A stretch of DNA of 64,000 nt from UBA5704 sp036264355 (GTDB lineage Bacteria; Acidobacteriota; Thermoanaerobaculia; Multivoradales; UBA5704): contig DATARD010000050.1 in NCBI GenBank assembly GCA_036264355.1, positions 1 to 64,000 on the forward strand. Reading direction: 5' to 3'. Below are positions 9,513 through 18,202 of the stretch, in pieces (within the stretch, counting starts at the first letter, position 1; every line of letters starts with the position of its first letter). The notes under the pieces are model-generated. The model was not told the origin of the DNA and did not search any database. It saw nothing but the letters and a program-made list of their open reading frames with translations. The position numbers and the translations under genes were made by a program.

Positions 9513-10256
9513 TCACTTCAATGTCACGTACACCGCCCCCCCCGGTCCCTGAAGCTTCACACGCTGCGCTTCGATCGCGACGACGGTAAAGCCGCCGATG
9601 CTCTCCCCGGGAGCGACCACCTTGTCACCGAACAGCGCGACAGGCTGTGCCGAAAACGCGATGCCGTTGAGCCGGATCGTGGTGCCGTCGCCGGCCGGCA
9701 CTTCGCGGACGTAGGATCGGATATCGGCCGACGGCGCAGGCGCTGGAGTGGGAGAAGGCTGCGGTAGCGCGACGACGGGAGAGGGTGGTGGCGACGGTGG
9801 CGGCGGCGCCGGCTGTGGCAAGGCGACGACTGGCGAGGGCGTCGGCTCGGCCACGAGCTTTGGCGGCGCGGGCTTCGGCGGAGGAAGCGGAGCGGTCGCT
9901 TCCGGGGAGGTGGGCTCGGATTGTTCCTCGATGACCGGTTTTTCAACGACCGCTTTCTCAGCCGGTTTTTCCGCAAGCGGCTTCTTCGTCTCCGTGGTCT
10001 CCGGCGCCACTGGAGGCGTGGGAGCTGGCGGATTCGCGGGAACGGGGGTCGCGGGGTGAGGGCTCCTGAGCAGCAACCCGCCCGCCACGCCTGCCGCCAG
10101 GCAGACCGCCACGACGACCGGCAGGAGCCAGGGACGCGAACGGCGCGACGGCGGCAGGTAGACCGGCACCCGGGCGTAGCGTTTCTCGCGTTCGGCGGCC
10201 TCCTGGCGGGATGCCTCTTGACGGGCTCGTTTCAACGCTTCGTCGATGAGGCTCAT
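9513..10256 (-). CDS. GspB-like type II secretion accessory protein
   Basis: Inner-membrane protein of 247 residues. It has a short cytoplasmic N-terminus (MSLIDEALKRARQEASRQEA), one transmembrane helix at about residues 44-66 (LLPVVVAVCLAAGVAGGLLL), a long Pro/Ala/Glu-rich periplasmic spacer with two near-identical SPVVALPQP segments, and a C-terminal GspB-type domain (about 180-247). I chose the ATG at 10256 because it overlaps the stop of the ExeA-like gene by 4 bp and gives the family's N-terminus. GspA/GspB pairs are known to help localise or assemble the type II secretin through the cell wall. No other secretion genes are nearby. Confidence 0.85.
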   Translation of the reverse strand: MSLIDEALKRARQEASRQEAAEREKRYARVPVYLPPSRRSRPWLLPVVVAVCLAAGVAGGLLLRSPHPATPVPANPPAPTPPVAPETTETKKPLAEKPAEKAVVEKPVIEEQSEPTSPEATAPLPPPKPAPPKLVAEPTPSPVVALPQPAPPPPSPPPSPVVALPQPSPTPAPAPSADIRSYVREVPAGDGTTIRLNGIAFSAQPVALFGDKVVAPGESIGGFTVVAIEAQRVKLQGPGGAVYVTLK

Positions 10257-11062
10257 CCAGTCTCTCCTTCGAGCTCGCGGATCGCGCGGCGGACGTGGCG
10301 CCAGGTGAGGTGGTCGGCGCCGGTCACGTAGCCGCAGAGGAGCGCCTTGTCGCAGACCGCGTTGACCAGGCGCGGCACGCCTCCCGAGTAACGGTAGATC
10401 GCGCCGAGCGCGAAACGGTTGAAGGTCGGCAGGCCGTTGCCTCCCGCGACGTGCAGCCGGTGCTGGATGTAGTGCTCCATCTCTTCGCGCGACAGCGGCT
10501 TCAGGTGGTAGCGCACGGTGATGCGCTGGCGGAGCTGGCGCAGGCGTCTCTCGTCCAGCTTCTCGCGCAGCTCCGGCTGGCCGAGGAGGACGATCTGCAA
10601 CAGCTTGCGCTGATCGGTCTCCAGGTTCGAGAGGAGGCGCACCTGCTCGAGCAGATCGAAGTCCAGGTCCTGCGCCTCGTCGATGAACAGCACCACGTCG
10701 TGGCCCGCCGCGAGCTCGGCGAGGAGGAACTGGTTGAGCACATGCAGGCAGGCCACCTTGTCGTTTTTCGACTCCAGGCCCAGCTCGGCGAGGATGGCGC
10801 GCAGGAGCTGCGTGCTGGTGAGGCACGGATTGAGGATCAGCGCCGTCCGCACCTGGTCGCCGAGCTCTTCGAGAACGGCGCGGCAGACCGTCGTCTTGCC
10901 CGCTCCGACCTCGCCGGTGATCTGGATGAAGCCCTTGCGCTCGCGGATGCCGAACAGGATGTGGTTGAACGCCTCGCGATGGCGGTCGCTGAAGAAGAGG
11001 AAACGCGGATCGGGAGTGATGTTGAAGGGCGATTCCCGAAAGCCGTAGAACTCGTTGTACAT
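10253..11062 (-). CDS. ExeA/GspA-like AAA+ ATPase
   Basis: A 269-residue AAA+ ATPase matching the ATPase half of ExeA/GspA. The family opening MYNEFYGFRESPFNITPDPRF is present, Walker A is GEVGAGKT (50-57) and Walker B is VVLFIDEAQ (123-131). SGGVPRLVNAVCDKAL near residue 228 is typical of the sensor-2 region. It lacks the transmembrane and peptidoglycan-binding C-terminal part of long ExeA proteins. It is translationally coupled to the GspB-like gene (ATGA at 10253-10256), so the pair likely forms an envelope complex for secretion or pilus assembly. It lies just downstream of a membrane-protein pseudogene, from which it is probably independent. Confidence 0.92.
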   Translation of the reverse strand: MYNEFYGFRESPFNITPDPRFLFFSDRHREAFNHILFGIRERKGFIQITGEVGAGKTTVCRAVLEELGDQVRTALILNPCLTSTQLLRAILAELGLESKNDKVACLHVLNQFLLAELAAGHDVVLFIDEAQDLDFDLLEQVRLLSNLETDQRKLLQIVLLGQPELREKLDERRLRQLRQRITVRYHLKPLSREEMEHYIQHRLHVAGGNGLPTFNRFALGAIYRYSGGVPRLVNAVCDKALLCGYVTGADHLTWRHVRRAIRELEGETG

Positions 11063-11089
11063 CGCAGTGGCTCGCAGTGACCCAGTGTC

Positions 11090-12056
11090 TCACATCCCGG
11101 TTTCGGCCGCCTGCCGCGCTCTACGAACCCGGTCGCGCCGTTCGAAGAGCGTCGCGAGCCCCTCCTGCCGGATCAGCCGGTAGCGGCGGTCCAGCCAGTG
11201 GGCCGCGTCCGAGTCCGGCTGCAGGCTCCAACAATAGAAGTAGTCGATCTCTCCGCCCAGGCTGCGCGGATCGACGCGCTTCGGGTCCGTCATGATCTGG
11301 TCGGTCGGAATGTCGGCGACAGACTCCTGGAAGCGAACCGGAAAGTATCCGGTCCACGCCTCGTAGAGCGCCAGCCGGAGCTTGAGCAGCGAGCCGCCAG
11401 CCATTCTGTCGGGCGCACAGAGGTAGACGATGACGAGGCAGGCGGCGAGGATCAGCCAGCCGTCCTCCTCCCGCCAGCGCCGGGCGTTCTCCGTCCGCGA
11501 ACGCCGCCACAGCGTGAGCAGGAGCAGCAGGAGGAAGGCGAAGATCAGGATCAGTCGCTGCGGCCAGCCGCCGAAGGCATAGACCGCCGGATCGAGAAAG
11601 AGGTTCGACCAGGTGGCGAAGCTCTTGGGATGGATCAGCCGGTGGGGCTGCCCGGCCAGAAACCAGAGCGGCAGGATGATCTGCGGAAGCAGGATCAGCG
11701 GATGCAAAAAATGCCGCCAGCCAGCGCCGGGTTGGATCGACCGTTCCCGCGAAAAACCGCGCGGCCAGCGCGAACAGCAGGACATATCCGCTCACCAGCA
11801 CCTTTTCCGCGGCGGCGGGCGGCAGGACGGCGAGGAGAGCCCGCAGCAGGGCCTGCGCGGTTCAGTTCGGCAGCGGCCGGTGGTCGATCTCGAAATACTC
11901 GCGGAGCGCCGGAAAGCGCTCGGTGTCGCCGAGATGGGTCTGCACCCAGGCGTTGTAGACATGGCTCGGCCCGTCGACGGTCGGCACGGCGGTGACCACC
12001 CAGAACGGCACCAGATGGAGCACGGCCAGAGCGAAGAAGAGGGTCCGTTCGTTCAT
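11090..12056 (-). pseudogene. Decayed tandem copy of the adjacent polytopic membrane protein
   Basis: A broken paralogue of the gene at 12074-13609. It starts with MNERTLFFALAVLHLVPFW at 12056 and runs parallel to the intact copy up to EIDHRPLPN. There an in-frame TGA (11862-11864) replaces the tryptophan codon of the intact copy. Reading on in the same frame gives EKVLVSGYVLLFALAARFF and DPTRRWL, still homologous. Near 11725 about 88 codons are missing and the frame changes. The match resumes with RHFLHPLILLPQ. A second, in-frame loss of about 100 codons joins GSLLKLRLAL to YEAWTGYFPVRF. The 3' end (PDSDAAHWLDRRYRLIRQEG) is recognisable. At least three lesions make a functional product unlikely. 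Confidence 0.85.
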
Positions 12057-12073
12057 CCAGCTTCTCCTTGGGC

Positions 12074-13609
12074 TCATTGGAGGGTGCGCCGTTGATACAG
12101 CCGCGCCTCGCCCACCTGCCGCACCAGGTCGTATTGTTGCGTCAGCCGGCCGGCCAGATCGGAGTCCGGGGGCATCTTGAAGCAGTAGACGTAGTCGGTC
12201 GCGGCGGCGTAGCGATCGATGTCGATGCGGTCCGGATCGCGCTGGATCTCCCACAGCGGCGGCACGCTCACCCCCTCCCGGAACCGGACCGGAAAGACAC
12301 CGCTCACCGCTTCGTAGTCGGACCAGTCGACCAGCCCTTTCTCGGTGTCAACGCGGTTGAAGGTGTGGATCCGCATCACCGGCCCCGGGGTGTCCGGGAA
12401 CTGATCGAACATCAGGGAGAGGACGGTCGCGCCCGGCTCGATTCCGTCCGCCGCGGCGATCACCTGTCCGGCGTCCTGATCCAGGCTCCGCCAGGCCTGC
12501 TCGACGTTGACCAGGTTCCACACCGCGAGCGCCGTCAGGACGGCGATGGCGCCGCGCCGCAGCCCATCGCCAGGAGCCGCCGGAGCCGGCGCGAGCCAGA
12601 CGATCAGCACGAGAACGGGGAAGAGCGTCAGCCGCGGCTGGAGCAGCGAGCCGCCGGCCATCTTCTCCGGGCTGAAGAAATAGATGCCCACCAGCGCAAT
12701 GGCGAGGAACAGAAAGGCGTCTTCTTCCTGCCAGCGGATTCCATCCCGTGCAGAGACCCGTCGCCGCACGGTGAAGAAGCCCAGCACGGCGATCACGAGC
12801 ACCAGAGCGAGGCGCGGCGGCCAGTCGCCGAACGTGAACAGCATCTGCAATCCGGCAAGATCTTCCACCAGGAGCCGCGGCGAGGAGGCCGTCTTGGCGA
12901 CCGCTTCGCCGCTCTGCGACACGACGAACCAGAGCGGCAGCAGAGCCTGCGGAGCCAGGATCACCGGATGCCAGAGATGCCGGCGCCACCGGTTCTCGCG
13001 GATCGCCGCCGGCAGCAGGGCGAGCCACAGCACGCCGAGCGAGAAGAGCGCCAGGACGACCGCCACGATGTGCGAGAAGTAGCAGAGCAGGAGGAGCGCC
13101 GTCATCTCCGCCGCCAGCCGCAGATCCGGCCGGGCGCGCCGGCGCCACCAGCAGGCGAGGGCGAGGAGATAGAACGCGAGGCTCAGACAGAAGTTGTAGA
13201 AGCCGAAGTGGAAGCTCCAGTTGAAGACGAAAGGGAAGGCGAGAAAGGCGAGCCAGCGCCGGTCCGGATCGACCGCGCCGGCGAAAAAGCGGGCGGCGGC
13301 GAGGAACAGGAACACGTACAGGCTCACCAGCACCTTCTCGGCCACGCCGGGCGAAAACACCGCCACCAGCGGCACCAGCGCCGCCTGGCTCAGCCAGTTC
13401 GGCAACGGGCGCGGATCGATCTCGAACGTCTGGCCGAAGAGCGGATAGGCCGGATCATGAAGGTGGAGATGCACGAACGCGTTGTAGACGTGACTGGGGC
13501 CGTCGGTCGTGGGGATGTAGGTCACCAGCCAGACCGGCACGAGATGGAGCACGGCCAGCGCGGCGAAGAGCCAGCGCTCGGTGAGGAATCTTCGATAAGC
13601 TCTCTCCAT
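12074..13609 (-). CDS. Multipass membrane protein of unknown function
   Basis: About 511 residues with roughly eight to ten hydrophobic segments, for example LFAALAVLHLVPVWLVTYIP, VAEKVLVSLYVFLFLAAARFF and LALVLVIAVLGFFTV. The early TTDGPSHVYNA motif is also kept in the decayed copy. A soluble C-terminal tail holds YEAVSGVFPVRF and ATDYVYCF. The overall shape recalls GT-C-like glycosyltransferase membrane proteins, but I see no defining motif, so I give no function. ATG at 13609 has AGGG 5 nt upstream and is preferred to the adjacent ATG at 13612. The start codon lies one base from the divergent gene's start. A broken tandem paralogue follows 17 bp downstream. Confidence 0.75.
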   Translation of the reverse strand: MERAYRRFLTERWLFAALAVLHLVPVWLVTYIPTTDGPSHVYNAFVHLHLHDPAYPLFGQTFEIDPRPLPNWLSQAALVPLVAVFSPGVAEKVLVSLYVFLFLAAARFFAGAVDPDRRWLAFLAFPFVFNWSFHFGFYNFCLSLAFYLLALACWWRRRARPDLRLAAEMTALLLLCYFSHIVAVVLALFSLGVLWLALLPAAIRENRWRRHLWHPVILAPQALLPLWFVVSQSGEAVAKTASSPRLLVEDLAGLQMLFTFGDWPPRLALVLVIAVLGFFTVRRRVSARDGIRWQEEDAFLFLAIALVGIYFFSPEKMAGGSLLQPRLTLFPVLVLIVWLAPAPAAPGDGLRRGAIAVLTALAVWNLVNVEQAWRSLDQDAGQVIAAADGIEPGATVLSLMFDQFPDTPGPVMRIHTFNRVDTEKGLVDWSDYEAVSGVFPVRFREGVSVPPLWEIQRDPDRIDIDRYAAATDYVYCFKMPPDSDLAGRLTQQYDLVRQVGEARLYQRRTLQ

Positions 13610-13610
13610 C

Positions 13611-14765
13611 ATGTCCCTGCCGACTTCTCTCTTCGCCGGAATCCTCCTGATGAGCCAAACCGCGTCTGCCGTTCCTCTAGACAATCGACTCGACTATGGG
13701 GCCCTCGCCGAACGCCTCGTCCATCAGATGGCGCTTCAGCCCGGCGAGAGAGTGCTCCTGCTCTCCCAGCCGGGCGAATTCGCGCCGATCATCCCCCTGC
13801 TGCGCCAGGCCGTGGTCCGCGCCGGCGGTGTCGATCTCGGGTCGTGGCAGGTGCTGGGCGTCTACGATACGACGACCGACCGCAAGAGCGCCGAAGCGTC
13901 GCGCGCGGCGTTGCTCTCCCTGCTGCAGAACGTCGACCTCGCCGTGATGCTGCCCGGCGCGTCGCCGATCGATCCGGAGTATGCCGCGATGCAGGACGTG
14001 CTGCGCGGCGGGCACGGCCGCACCATCCATTTCCATTGGACGGCCGCCGGCACTCCGAGCGCCTATCCCGTTCCCGGGCATCCGATCCCGCCGCGCGAGG
14101 TGATCGACGCCACCTACCAGAACGCCGTTCTGCACTCCGACTGCCGCGCGATCGGTGAGGTCCAGCGCCGTTTCGCGGCGGCCCTGCGGAGCGGCGAGGC
14201 ACATGTCACCACCCCGAACGGCACCGACCTGCGCTTCCGCATCGGCGACCGCCCGGTCAACTTCCAGGACGGCGACGCCTCCGCCGCCCGTGCCCGCGAA
14301 GCCCGCGTCCTCATCGACCGCGAGATCGAGATCCCCTGCGGCGCGATCCGCGTGGCGCCGCTCGAAGAGACGGTCGAGGGTACCATCGCTTTCCCGCCCG
14401 GCCAGTGGGGCAATCAGGACGTCGACGGCCTGGTGATGCGTTTTGTGAAGGGCAAAGTGGTCGAAATCCGCGCCCGTTCCGGCAGGGAAGGCGTCGAGGC
14501 CGAGCTCAAAGAGGGGGGAGACGCCGCGCGCGCCTTCCGCGAGCTCGCCCTCGGCTTCAATCCCGAGCTGGCCGTTCCCGCGGACCCTCCCTGGATTCCT
14601 TATTTCGGCTACGGAGCCGGCGTCGTCCGTCTCTCGCTGGGCGACAACAGCGAGCTGGGAGGAAACGTCCGCGGCGGCTATGTGCGGTGGAATCTGTTCA
14701 CGGACGCGACGGTGACGGCGGGAAACCACGTCTGGGTACGCGACGGCAAGCTGTCGGTGCCCTGA
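13611..14765 (+). CDS. M29-aminopeptidase-like exported protein lacking metal ligands
   Basis: A 384-residue protein resembling thermophilic M29 aminopeptidases (AmpS/PepS type), with a likely signal peptide (LFAGILLMSQTASA) at the N-terminus. The fold signatures are present: LHSDCRAIGEVQRRF, TPNGTDLRFRIGDRP, the PLEETVEGTIAFPPG glutamate region and RELALGFNPEL. The C-terminal metal-binding positions differ from active M29 enzymes. Where these have His in a HiAlG-like motif this protein has VVRLSLGDN (R340), and where they have HxD it has RWN (R359, N361). Catalytic activity in the M29 manner is therefore doubtful. The gene is divergent from the membrane-protein gene with start codons one base apart. 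It ends at a strong hairpin shared with convergent msrA. Confidence 0.75.
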   Translation: MSLPTSLFAGILLMSQTASAVPLDNRLDYGALAERLVHQMALQPGERVLLLSQPGEFAPIIPLLRQAVVRAGGVDLGSWQVLGVYDTTTDRKSAEASRAALLSLLQNVDLAVMLPGASPIDPEYAAMQDVLRGGHGRTIHFHWTAAGTPSAYPVPGHPIPPREVIDATYQNAVLHSDCRAIGEVQRRFAAALRSGEAHVTTPNGTDLRFRIGDRPVNFQDGDASAARAREARVLIDREIEIPCGAIRVAPLEETVEGTIAFPPGQWGNQDVDGLVMRFVKGKVVEIRARSGREGVEAELKEGGDAARAFRELALGFNPELAVPADPPWIPYFGYGAGVVRLSLGDNSELGGNVRGGYVRWNLFTDATVTAGNHVWVRDGKLSVP

Positions 14766-14820
14766 TTCCCAAACAAAAACCTGTGTGGGGGAGAGGGCCG
14801 AAGGCTCGGGGTTTCCTCAG

Positions 14821-14848
14821 CCCGGGGCATCGCCGGCATCGCCCCGGG
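14821..14848. terminator. Bidirectional hairpin between convergent genes
   Basis: CCCGGGGC (14821-14828) pairs perfectly with GCCCCGGG (14841-14848) around a 12-nt loop. It lies between the ends of the M29-like gene and msrA, 21-55 bp from each stop. There is no U-tract on either strand. Confidence 0.6.
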
Positions 14849-14869
14849 ATTGGGCGGACGGGTGATCTC

Positions 14870-15568
14870 TCAGCGGCTGGTCACCATCACCGGAGTCTCC
14901 TTGTAAAGCTCCGGGTAGACCCGCTTCAGGGCGGCGATCTTGGGGAGGTCGTTGCGCACGATGTAGCCGTGGTTGGGGTTGTGGATCAGGAAGTCCTGAT
15001 GGTAGCCCTCGGCTTCGTAGAAGCCTTTCATGGGCTCGATCTTGGTGACGATCGGTCCCCGGAAGATGTTCGCCTGGGACAGTTGCGCCACGTAGGCCCT
15101 GGCGATGCGCTCCTGGGTGGGGGTCAGGAAGAAGATCTCCGAGCGGTAGCTGGGACCGGAGTCCGGACCCTGGCGGTTGAGCTCCGTGGGGTCGTGCGCG
15201 ACGGAGAAATAGAGCCGCAGGAGCTGGCCGTAGGAGATCCGCTTGGGATCGAAGGTGATCTCCACCGACTCGGCGTGGCCCGTCCGCTCGGTGCCCACCA
15301 TCTCATAGTGAGCGGTCTCTTTGGTGCCTCCCGAATAGCCGGCGACGACCCTGGTGACCCCTTGCACGTGCTCGAACATGCCCTGCAGGCCCCAGAAACA
15401 GCCTCCCGCGAGCACCGCGGTCTGCAGCCCGGTCGCCTCGGCGGCCGGCGTGTCGAGCGCCGGCGCGGGAATCGCTTTGTCGATCGCGTCAGCTCCCACC
15501 CGGCAGGCAAATCCGCACGCCGCGAGCAGCAGGGCCGCGACAGTCATCTTGATCTTGGTGTGCATCAT
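14870..15568 (-). CDS. msrA: Peptide-methionine (S)-S-oxide reductase, exported lipoprotein form
   Basis: Reduces methionine-S-sulfoxide in proteins. The catalytic motif GGCFWG puts the nucleophile at C57. GYSGG, the EVTFDP-like VEITFDPKRISY and GYHQDFL also fit MsrA. The N-terminus is a lipoprotein signal with lipobox L-A-A-C (C18), so the enzyme likely works in the periplasm, anchored to a membrane. AGGA lies 5 nt before the ATG. The domain spans about residues 50-215, and the ~30 residues after the lipobox are a linker. No msrB is adjacent. A reducing partner is not visible here. Confidence 0.95.
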   Translation of the reverse strand: MMHTKIKMTVAALLLAACGFACRVGADAIDKAIPAPALDTPAAEATGLQTAVLAGGCFWGLQGMFEHVQGVTRVVAGYSGGTKETAHYEMVGTERTGHAESVEITFDPKRISYGQLLRLYFSVAHDPTELNRQGPDSGPSYRSEIFFLTPTQERIARAYVAQLSQANIFRGPIVTKIEPMKGFYEAEGYHQDFLIHNPNHGYIVRNDLPKIAALKRVYPELYKETPVMVTSR

Positions 15569-15665
15569 GGTCTTCCTCTGAAGAGCGCGGCAGGCGCGCG
15601 AGTGCGTCTGCCTACTCGTTCATACGTCTCCGCGCGAGCCGTGGATTCGGGCGGTGGCCCGGGCT

Positions 15666-16934
15666 TCAATAGATCGGCTGGAAGACAATCGAAACGAGCT
15701 CGGCGAGGCGTTGCTCGACACCGCGCTTCCGCCAACTGTCGTAGGTGACCTCGTGGCAGTCCTTCTCGTCGGCGGCGTAGCTCGCCTCCATGCGCGCCGC
15801 GAAGTCGCGGTCGTAGAAGGCGAAGCTGTCCTCGGCGTTCTGGCGCAGCGAGCGGGAGTCGAAGTTGATCGAGCCGACGATGCTGAAGATGCCGTCGATG
15901 ACCGCGTTCTTGTTGTGCATCATCGTGTGCTTGTACTCGAAGATCTTCACGCCCCCTTGGAGCAGCTCACCGTAGTGCAGGCGCGAGGCCATGCGCACGA
16001 GCGGTATGTCGATGTGCCGCCCGGGAACCATGACGCGCACGTCGACGCCGCGCCGCGCCGCCTGCACCAGCGCCTCGCGGATCTGCTGGTCGGGGACGAA
16101 GTAGGCGTTCTGGATGTAGATCGACTTCTCGGCCGACTTGATCGCCACGTAGTAGAGCATCTTGGCGAGCGAGGACGAATCGCCGCGCGTCACCTTGATC
16201 GCCTGCCCCTGGATTCCGCCGGTTGCGGCGATCTGCGGGTAGAACTTGTCGCCGGCCAGGATCTCGCCGGTGGTGTACGTCCAGTCTTCGCTGAAGATCG
16301 CCTGCATCTGCGATGAGACCGGCCCGGTGGCCCGCACCATGTTGTCCCGCCACTCCTTGGGGTTGCGGGCGTTGCCGAGCCAGTTGTCGGCGATGCAGAA
16401 GCCGCCTGCGAAGCTCGTCGTGCCGTCGACGACCAGGATCTTGCGGTGTGTGCGCCGGCCGATCTTATAGATGCTCCACAGCCGGATGGGGTGAAAGACG
16501 TACACCTTGGCGCCGGCTTTCTTCATGCGGTTGAGGATCGGCCAGGAGTGGCTGCTGCCGGTGCCGTCGACAAGCACGCGCACCTCGACGCCGCGCCGCG
16601 CAGCATCCATCAGGGCCGCGGCGACGATCTCGCCGGCGCGGTCGTTTTTGAAGATGTACTCCTCGAGGTCGACCGTGGACTTGGCGCCCTCGATCGCCGC
16701 GGTCATCGCGGGGAGGACCTCGTCGCCGTTGTTCAGGATCTCCGCGTGGTTGCCGCCCACCATCGTATTGCCGAAGGTGTCGAGCGAGCGGCGAAAGGCG
16801 TCATTGGTTACCGCAAAAGGATGATCGAATTGATACGAGCTCCGCTTGTCGGGCGAGATCATGGTGCAGCCTGAGGTCAAGGCGAAAAGCACCACAAGGC
16901 ACCGCCAAGAGAGGAACCGCGATTCTCCTGCCAT
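15666..16934 (-). CDS. Phospholipase D-family (cardiolipin synthase-like) lipoprotein
   Basis: About 422 residues with two HKD motifs: HRKILVVDG with FAGGFCIADN, and HNKNAVIDG with IVGSINFDSRS. These are the paired active sites of phospholipase D and cardiolipin synthases. The N-terminus has a lipobox (LTSGC), suggesting membrane anchoring instead of the usual two transmembrane helices of bacterial Cls. I chose ATG at 16934 for its GGAGG 6 nt upstream and for the signal sequence. It may transfer phosphatidyl groups to make cardiolipin or hydrolyse phosphodiesters. The substrate is uncertain. It is flanked by ogt upstream and msrA downstream on the same strand with about 90-bp gaps. Confidence 0.9.
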   Translation of the reverse strand: MAGESRFLSWRCLVVLFALTSGCTMISPDKRSSYQFDHPFAVTNDAFRRSLDTFGNTMVGGNHAEILNNGDEVLPAMTAAIEGAKSTVDLEEYIFKNDRAGEIVAAALMDAARRGVEVRVLVDGTGSSHSWPILNRMKKAGAKVYVFHPIRLWSIYKIGRRTHRKILVVDGTTSFAGGFCIADNWLGNARNPKEWRDNMVRATGPVSSQMQAIFSEDWTYTTGEILAGDKFYPQIAATGGIQGQAIKVTRGDSSSLAKMLYYVAIKSAEKSIYIQNAYFVPDQQIREALVQAARRGVDVRVMVPGRHIDIPLVRMASRLHYGELLQGGVKIFEYKHTMMHNKNAVIDGIFSIVGSINFDSRSLRQNAEDSFAFYDRDFAARMEASYAADEKDCHEVTYDSWRKRGVEQRLAELVSIVFQPIY

Positions 16935-17025
16935 TGCTGTCCTCCAACTTCTATAGATGGCGTTCCGTCCGCCGGCTCGTAGCGGATGCACGGAACATGC
17001 CGGAGCCGGGCGGGACCGGACGCCT

Positions 17026-17559
17026 TCAGGGGCGGGCGCCAGGCAGGAGAGGGGGCAGCACTCCTTCCAGCTCGAGGAGAACGCGCTTCATGGGGAGGCC
17101 GCCGCCGTAGCCGGTGAGCGAGCCGTTGGCGCCGATCACCCGGTGGCAAGGGACGATGACGCCGATCGGATTGTTGTGGTTGGCCTGCCCCACGGCGCGG
17201 ACGGCGGCCGGGCGGCCGATCCGCTGTGCCAGCTCACCGTAGGTGCGGGTCGTGCCGAAGGGGATGCGCAGCAGCTCCTGCCAGCAGGCCTGCTGGAACT
17301 CGGTGCCCGCAAGATCGAGGGGCAGGTCGAACTCGCGCCGCCGGCCGGCCAGGTATTCGGCGAGCTGCGCGCGAACCGCCGGCAGAGGCTCGGCTTCCGG
17401 CGCGAAGAGAGCCCGCGGCCAGTGCCTTTCGCGGTACTCCTCCGACAGCTCCCGTGTCGCATGATGTCCGAGACCGACGAGACAGCCACCCCGGGCCACG
17501 GACACGGCAAAGCCCAGGGCGTCCTCGAAAAGGTCGTAGCAGAACGCCGGATCGGTCAT
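17026..17559 (-). CDS. ogt: Methylated-DNA-[protein]-cysteine S-methyltransferase
   Basis: Suicide repair protein that removes O6-alkyl groups from guanine. The 177-residue protein has the acceptor motif IVPCHRVIG with C138, the RAVGQANHNNP helix-turn-helix region just before it, and FGTTRTYGELAQRIG. The N-terminal domain (1-85) is the variable ribonuclease H-like part. It lies 16 bp downstream of lexA on the same strand, which makes SOS-linked co-expression likely. Alternative names (ogt, mgt) cannot be separated from sequence alone. Confidence 0.95.
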   Translation of the reverse strand: MTDPAFCYDLFEDALGFAVSVARGGCLVGLGHHATRELSEEYRERHWPRALFAPEAEPLPAVRAQLAEYLAGRRREFDLPLDLAGTEFQQACWQELLRIPFGTTRTYGELAQRIGRPAAVRAVGQANHNNPIGVIVPCHRVIGANGSLTGYGGGLPMKRVLLELEGVLPPLLPGARP

Positions 17560-17575
17560 GGCGCAGGGCGGACGA

Positions 17576-18196
17576 TCAGAATTTCCGCATCAACCCGACG
17601 ACGACGCCCTGCACCCGCACGTTGCTCGCCGGGACCATGATCGGCTCCATGGTCGGATGCGCGGGCTGGAGGCGGACCATCTTTCCTTCCGGAAAGAAGC
17701 GCTTGAGCGTCGCGTCGTCGCCGACCAGGGCCACCACCATCTCCCCCGGCTCGGCCGCCTCGCGGCGCAGCACGATGACGAAGTCGCCGTCGTGGATCCC
17801 CTCCTCGATCATCGAGTCGCCGACCACGCGCAGCACATAGTGGTCGCCCGGCCGGCCGCTCAGCAAGTGACCGGGAACCGCCACCCGCTCGTTGCCGGTC
17901 AGCGCCTCGATGGGCCGGCCCGCCGCGATCCGGCCATAGAACGGCAGCTCCTTCTCCACCGTCCCCCCCTCGCCACCGGGGATCGCGCGGAGCAGCTCGA
18001 TGCCCCGCTTCTGGTTCCAGTCGCGCCGGAGGAATCCCTTCTCCTGCAGCAGCTTCAGGTGTTTGTAGGCGGTGCCATAGGAGGAGAACCCGAACTTCTC
18101 GCAGATTTCGCGATGCGTCGGAGCGATCCCCCGGTCCCGCCGGTACTCCTGGATGAACTCCAGAATCTCTTTTTGCCGCTCGGTCAGGTAGGTCAT
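17576..18196 (-). CDS. lexA: LexA SOS repressor
   Basis: A 206-residue transcriptional repressor and self-cleaving serine peptidase. The N-terminal winged helix (1-70) includes PTHREICEKFGFSSYGTAYKHLKLL as recognition region; the recognition helix differs from the E. coli type, so the operator is probably different. The self-cleavage site is A92-G93 in RIAAGRP. The Ser/Lys dyad is S128 (GDSMIEEGI) and K165 (ATLKRFF). The next gene, ogt, is 16 bp downstream, forming a repair operon. The promoter elements sit so close to the ATG that the transcript probably starts at or next to the start codon. Confidence 0.96.
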   Translation of the reverse strand: MTYLTERQKEILEFIQEYRRDRGIAPTHREICEKFGFSSYGTAYKHLKLLQEKGFLRRDWNQKRGIELLRAIPGGEGGTVEKELPFYGRIAAGRPIEALTGNERVAVPGHLLSGRPGDHYVLRVVGDSMIEEGIHDGDFVIVLRREAAEPGEMVVALVGDDATLKRFFPEGKMVRLQPAHPTMEPIMVPASNVRVQGVVVGLMRKF

Positions 18197-18202
18197 GCAG
18201 AA

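Noticed and set aside
10257..11093. Upstream extension of the GspB-like frame
   Set aside because: Overlaps the clearly coding ExeA-like gene in another frame; MSLIDEALKRA at 10256 is the family start.
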